Source: Brevibacillus laterosporus (GTDB lineage: Bacteria; Bacillota; Bacilli; Brevibacillales; Brevibacillaceae). From it: 64,000 bases of DNA. Both the position numbers and the translations under genes were made by a program. This document shows positions 63,090 through 64,000 of this stretch, piece by piece (position 1 is the stretch's first letter; each line of letters starts with the position of its first letter). Location: NCBI RefSeq assembly GCF_030489605.1, contig NZ_JAUKFY010000015.1, positions 47,041 through 111,040 of the forward strand. Direction: 5' to 3'. The notes under the pieces were generated by a model. That model was not told the origin of the DNA, did no database searches, and was given only the letters and a program-made list of their open reading frames with translations.

Positions 63090-63938
63090 GTGAAAAAAAG
63101 AGCTTTAGTAGCAAGCTTAGCGGTAGTCGGGTTAACCTTAACCAGTAGCTATCAAGGAGCTGATGCAGCTATTGACAACAAGAAAACTGGAATCCAGATT
63201 TTTGACAAAGTAAAATGTGATAATGAGATGAATGTAAAAGGCAGTACAAAAGGGACTGGAAATTATGTTGACTCGACTAAAGTCTTTTATAGACTTACTA
63301 GAGATGGGGATTTCATCGATAACTTCTCAAATTCGAAAAACTCCGATTATGTTACCATTACCATGACCCATTCAGGAAATGATGATTCAAAAGACAATGA
63401 TGGGCCTCTTTGGAAAGTTCAAAGCACCCATAGGGTTGACTATTCAAACAGTTCTCCAGACTTTTCAGAGGACTCGGACAAAGCTTATGGGAAATGTGGA
63501 GGCTCCTCTAAGTCAAGTCCTAAATCCCAAGCGGCAATTTCAAAGATTGAAGATGTCGAAGCCAAGCTTGAAAGAAAGTGGAAGGAAGTCATGGAAGCTC
63601 ACAACATAGATGAAAGCAAATGGAGTCGTTACACTTTTGAAGACTTTAAAGGTGTACAAACGAATATAGACAACGCTGACAAATTTACACCAGTTCAAAA
63701 AGCTGTTTCTCTTGCCCATGCTGAAATGGAAAACGTTAAACTTGAAAAAGGAGATTCAGAAGGATTGTATCTCCTAGATAAAGCTGAGGAAAAAGGCTTG
63801 TATATCTACCAAAAAGCCAACGGTGAAAATGTAGTAGTTGAATTTACTCTCAAAGGAAACAATGACATCAAGGGTCTTTCTGCAAGCAATGATAGCAATA
63901 CGATCTGGAAGCTTGTAGATACCAAGGTTAAGCAATAG
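63090..63938 (+). CDS. Secreted protein of unknown function
   Basis: 282 residues from GTG 63090 (AAAGGAT eight bases upstream). The signal peptide KKRALVASLAVVGLTLTSSY ends in ADA-A. The mature part has two Cys (in KVKCDNEM and YGKCGGSS) about 90 residues apart, a Ser-rich linker (GGSSKSSPKSQ), then a charged helical region (EAKLERKWKEVMEAHNIDES) and a beta-rich tail. No family recognised. It may be a toxin, adhesin or envelope protein. Terminator at the window edge. Confidence 0.75.
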   Translation: MKKRALVASLAVVGLTLTSSYQGADAAIDNKKTGIQIFDKVKCDNEMNVKGSTKGTGNYVDSTKVFYRLTRDGDFIDNFSNSKNSDYVTITMTHSGNDDSKDNDGPLWKVQSTHRVDYSNSSPDFSEDSDKAYGKCGGSSKSSPKSQAAISKIEDVEAKLERKWKEVMEAHNIDESKWSRYTFEDFKGVQTNIDNADKFTPVQKAVSLAHAEMENVKLEKGDSEGLYLLDKAEEKGLYIYQKANGENVVVEFTLKGNNDIKGLSASNDSNTIWKLVDTKVKQ

Positions 63939-63978
63939 AATAAATAATATGTTCCCAGAATTTCATATGTTACACAAA

Positions 63979-64000
63979 CGTCCGAACCTAAATTCGGACG
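63979..64000 (+). terminator. Terminator hairpin at the right window edge
   Basis: CGTCCGAA pairs with TTCGGACG around CCTAAA; the tail lies outside the window. Confidence 0.7.

Noticed and set aside
1..64000. tRNA, rRNA, CRISPR arrays, complete insertion sequences
   Set aside because: No cloverleaf-like sequence, rRNA block, regularly spaced repeats or transposase gene with terminal inverted repeats was found by reading.

Overview
The window looks like a chromosomal segment of a spore-forming, low- to mid-GC Gram-positive of the Paenibacillaceae, most probably Brevibacillus (a B. laterosporus-like genome is my best guess). This rests on Bacillus-type gene order around recA-cinA-pgsA and the ymf genes, on sporulation genes (spoVS, spoIIIE, a YheC/YheD spore-coat-type protein), on an SLH-domain cell-wall protein, on strong AGGAGG ribosome binding sites and on frequent TTG/GTG starts. 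The species is inferred, not proven.

Region 1 (1-8.5 kb): the end of a TetR regulator with a paired SMR efflux system, then a minus-strand sugar operon: PTS IIB - PTS IIC - ChbG/YdjC deacetylase - PTS IIA - GH4 phospho-glycosidase. Its regulator is a LevR-type sigma-54 activator encoded just upstream. The operon has a textbook -24/-12 promoter, a near-consensus cre site and repeated activator-like boxes. A ChbG-type deacetylase inside the operon points to chitobiose as substrate.

Region 2 (8.5-24 kb): an LplT-like transporter with an Aas-type acyltransferase/acyl-ACP synthetase, an SLH protein, a GNAT enzyme, LipL, the c-di-AMP-binding CBS protein DarB, a YheC/D protein, MnmM, an MBL hydrolase, a YkvI-like membrane protein, the 2-oxoacid:ferredoxin oxidoreductase KorAB, and spoVS behind a sigma-H-type promoter.

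Region 3 (23.4-49.5 kb): conserved housekeeping core on the minus strand: ymdB, rny (with a long, structured leader), recX, recA (with SOS box), a DEAD-box helicase, cinA, pgsA, rimO, rodZ/ymfM, ymfK, ymfJ, ymfI, ymfH, ymfF, an unlisted 51-residue zinc ribbon, a LysM/M23 peptidase, the nucleoside ABC transporter nupNOPQ, spoIIIE, ylzJ and tepA.

Region 4 (49.6-54.7 kb): envelope and secreted proteins, an MGT-type glycosyltransferase divergent from a putative glycolipid-binding protein, and a small HhH protein.

Region 5 (54.7-64 kb): a decayed mobile or prophage region. It holds fragments of an integrase, a GH25 lysozyme, a YolD-like protein, XRE regulators and small phage proteins, plus a 251-bp duplication flanking swapped XRE genes. 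Among these lie apparently intact cargo genes: a radical SAM enzyme followed by a 66-residue peptide ending in a Cys-Tyr-Gly-Cys core (a candidate RiPP system), a Cys-rich M23-like protein, a secreted protein/membrane protein pair whose signal peptide carries an in-frame stop, and a secreted protein at the right edge. The RiPP candidate is the most likely undescribed system here.
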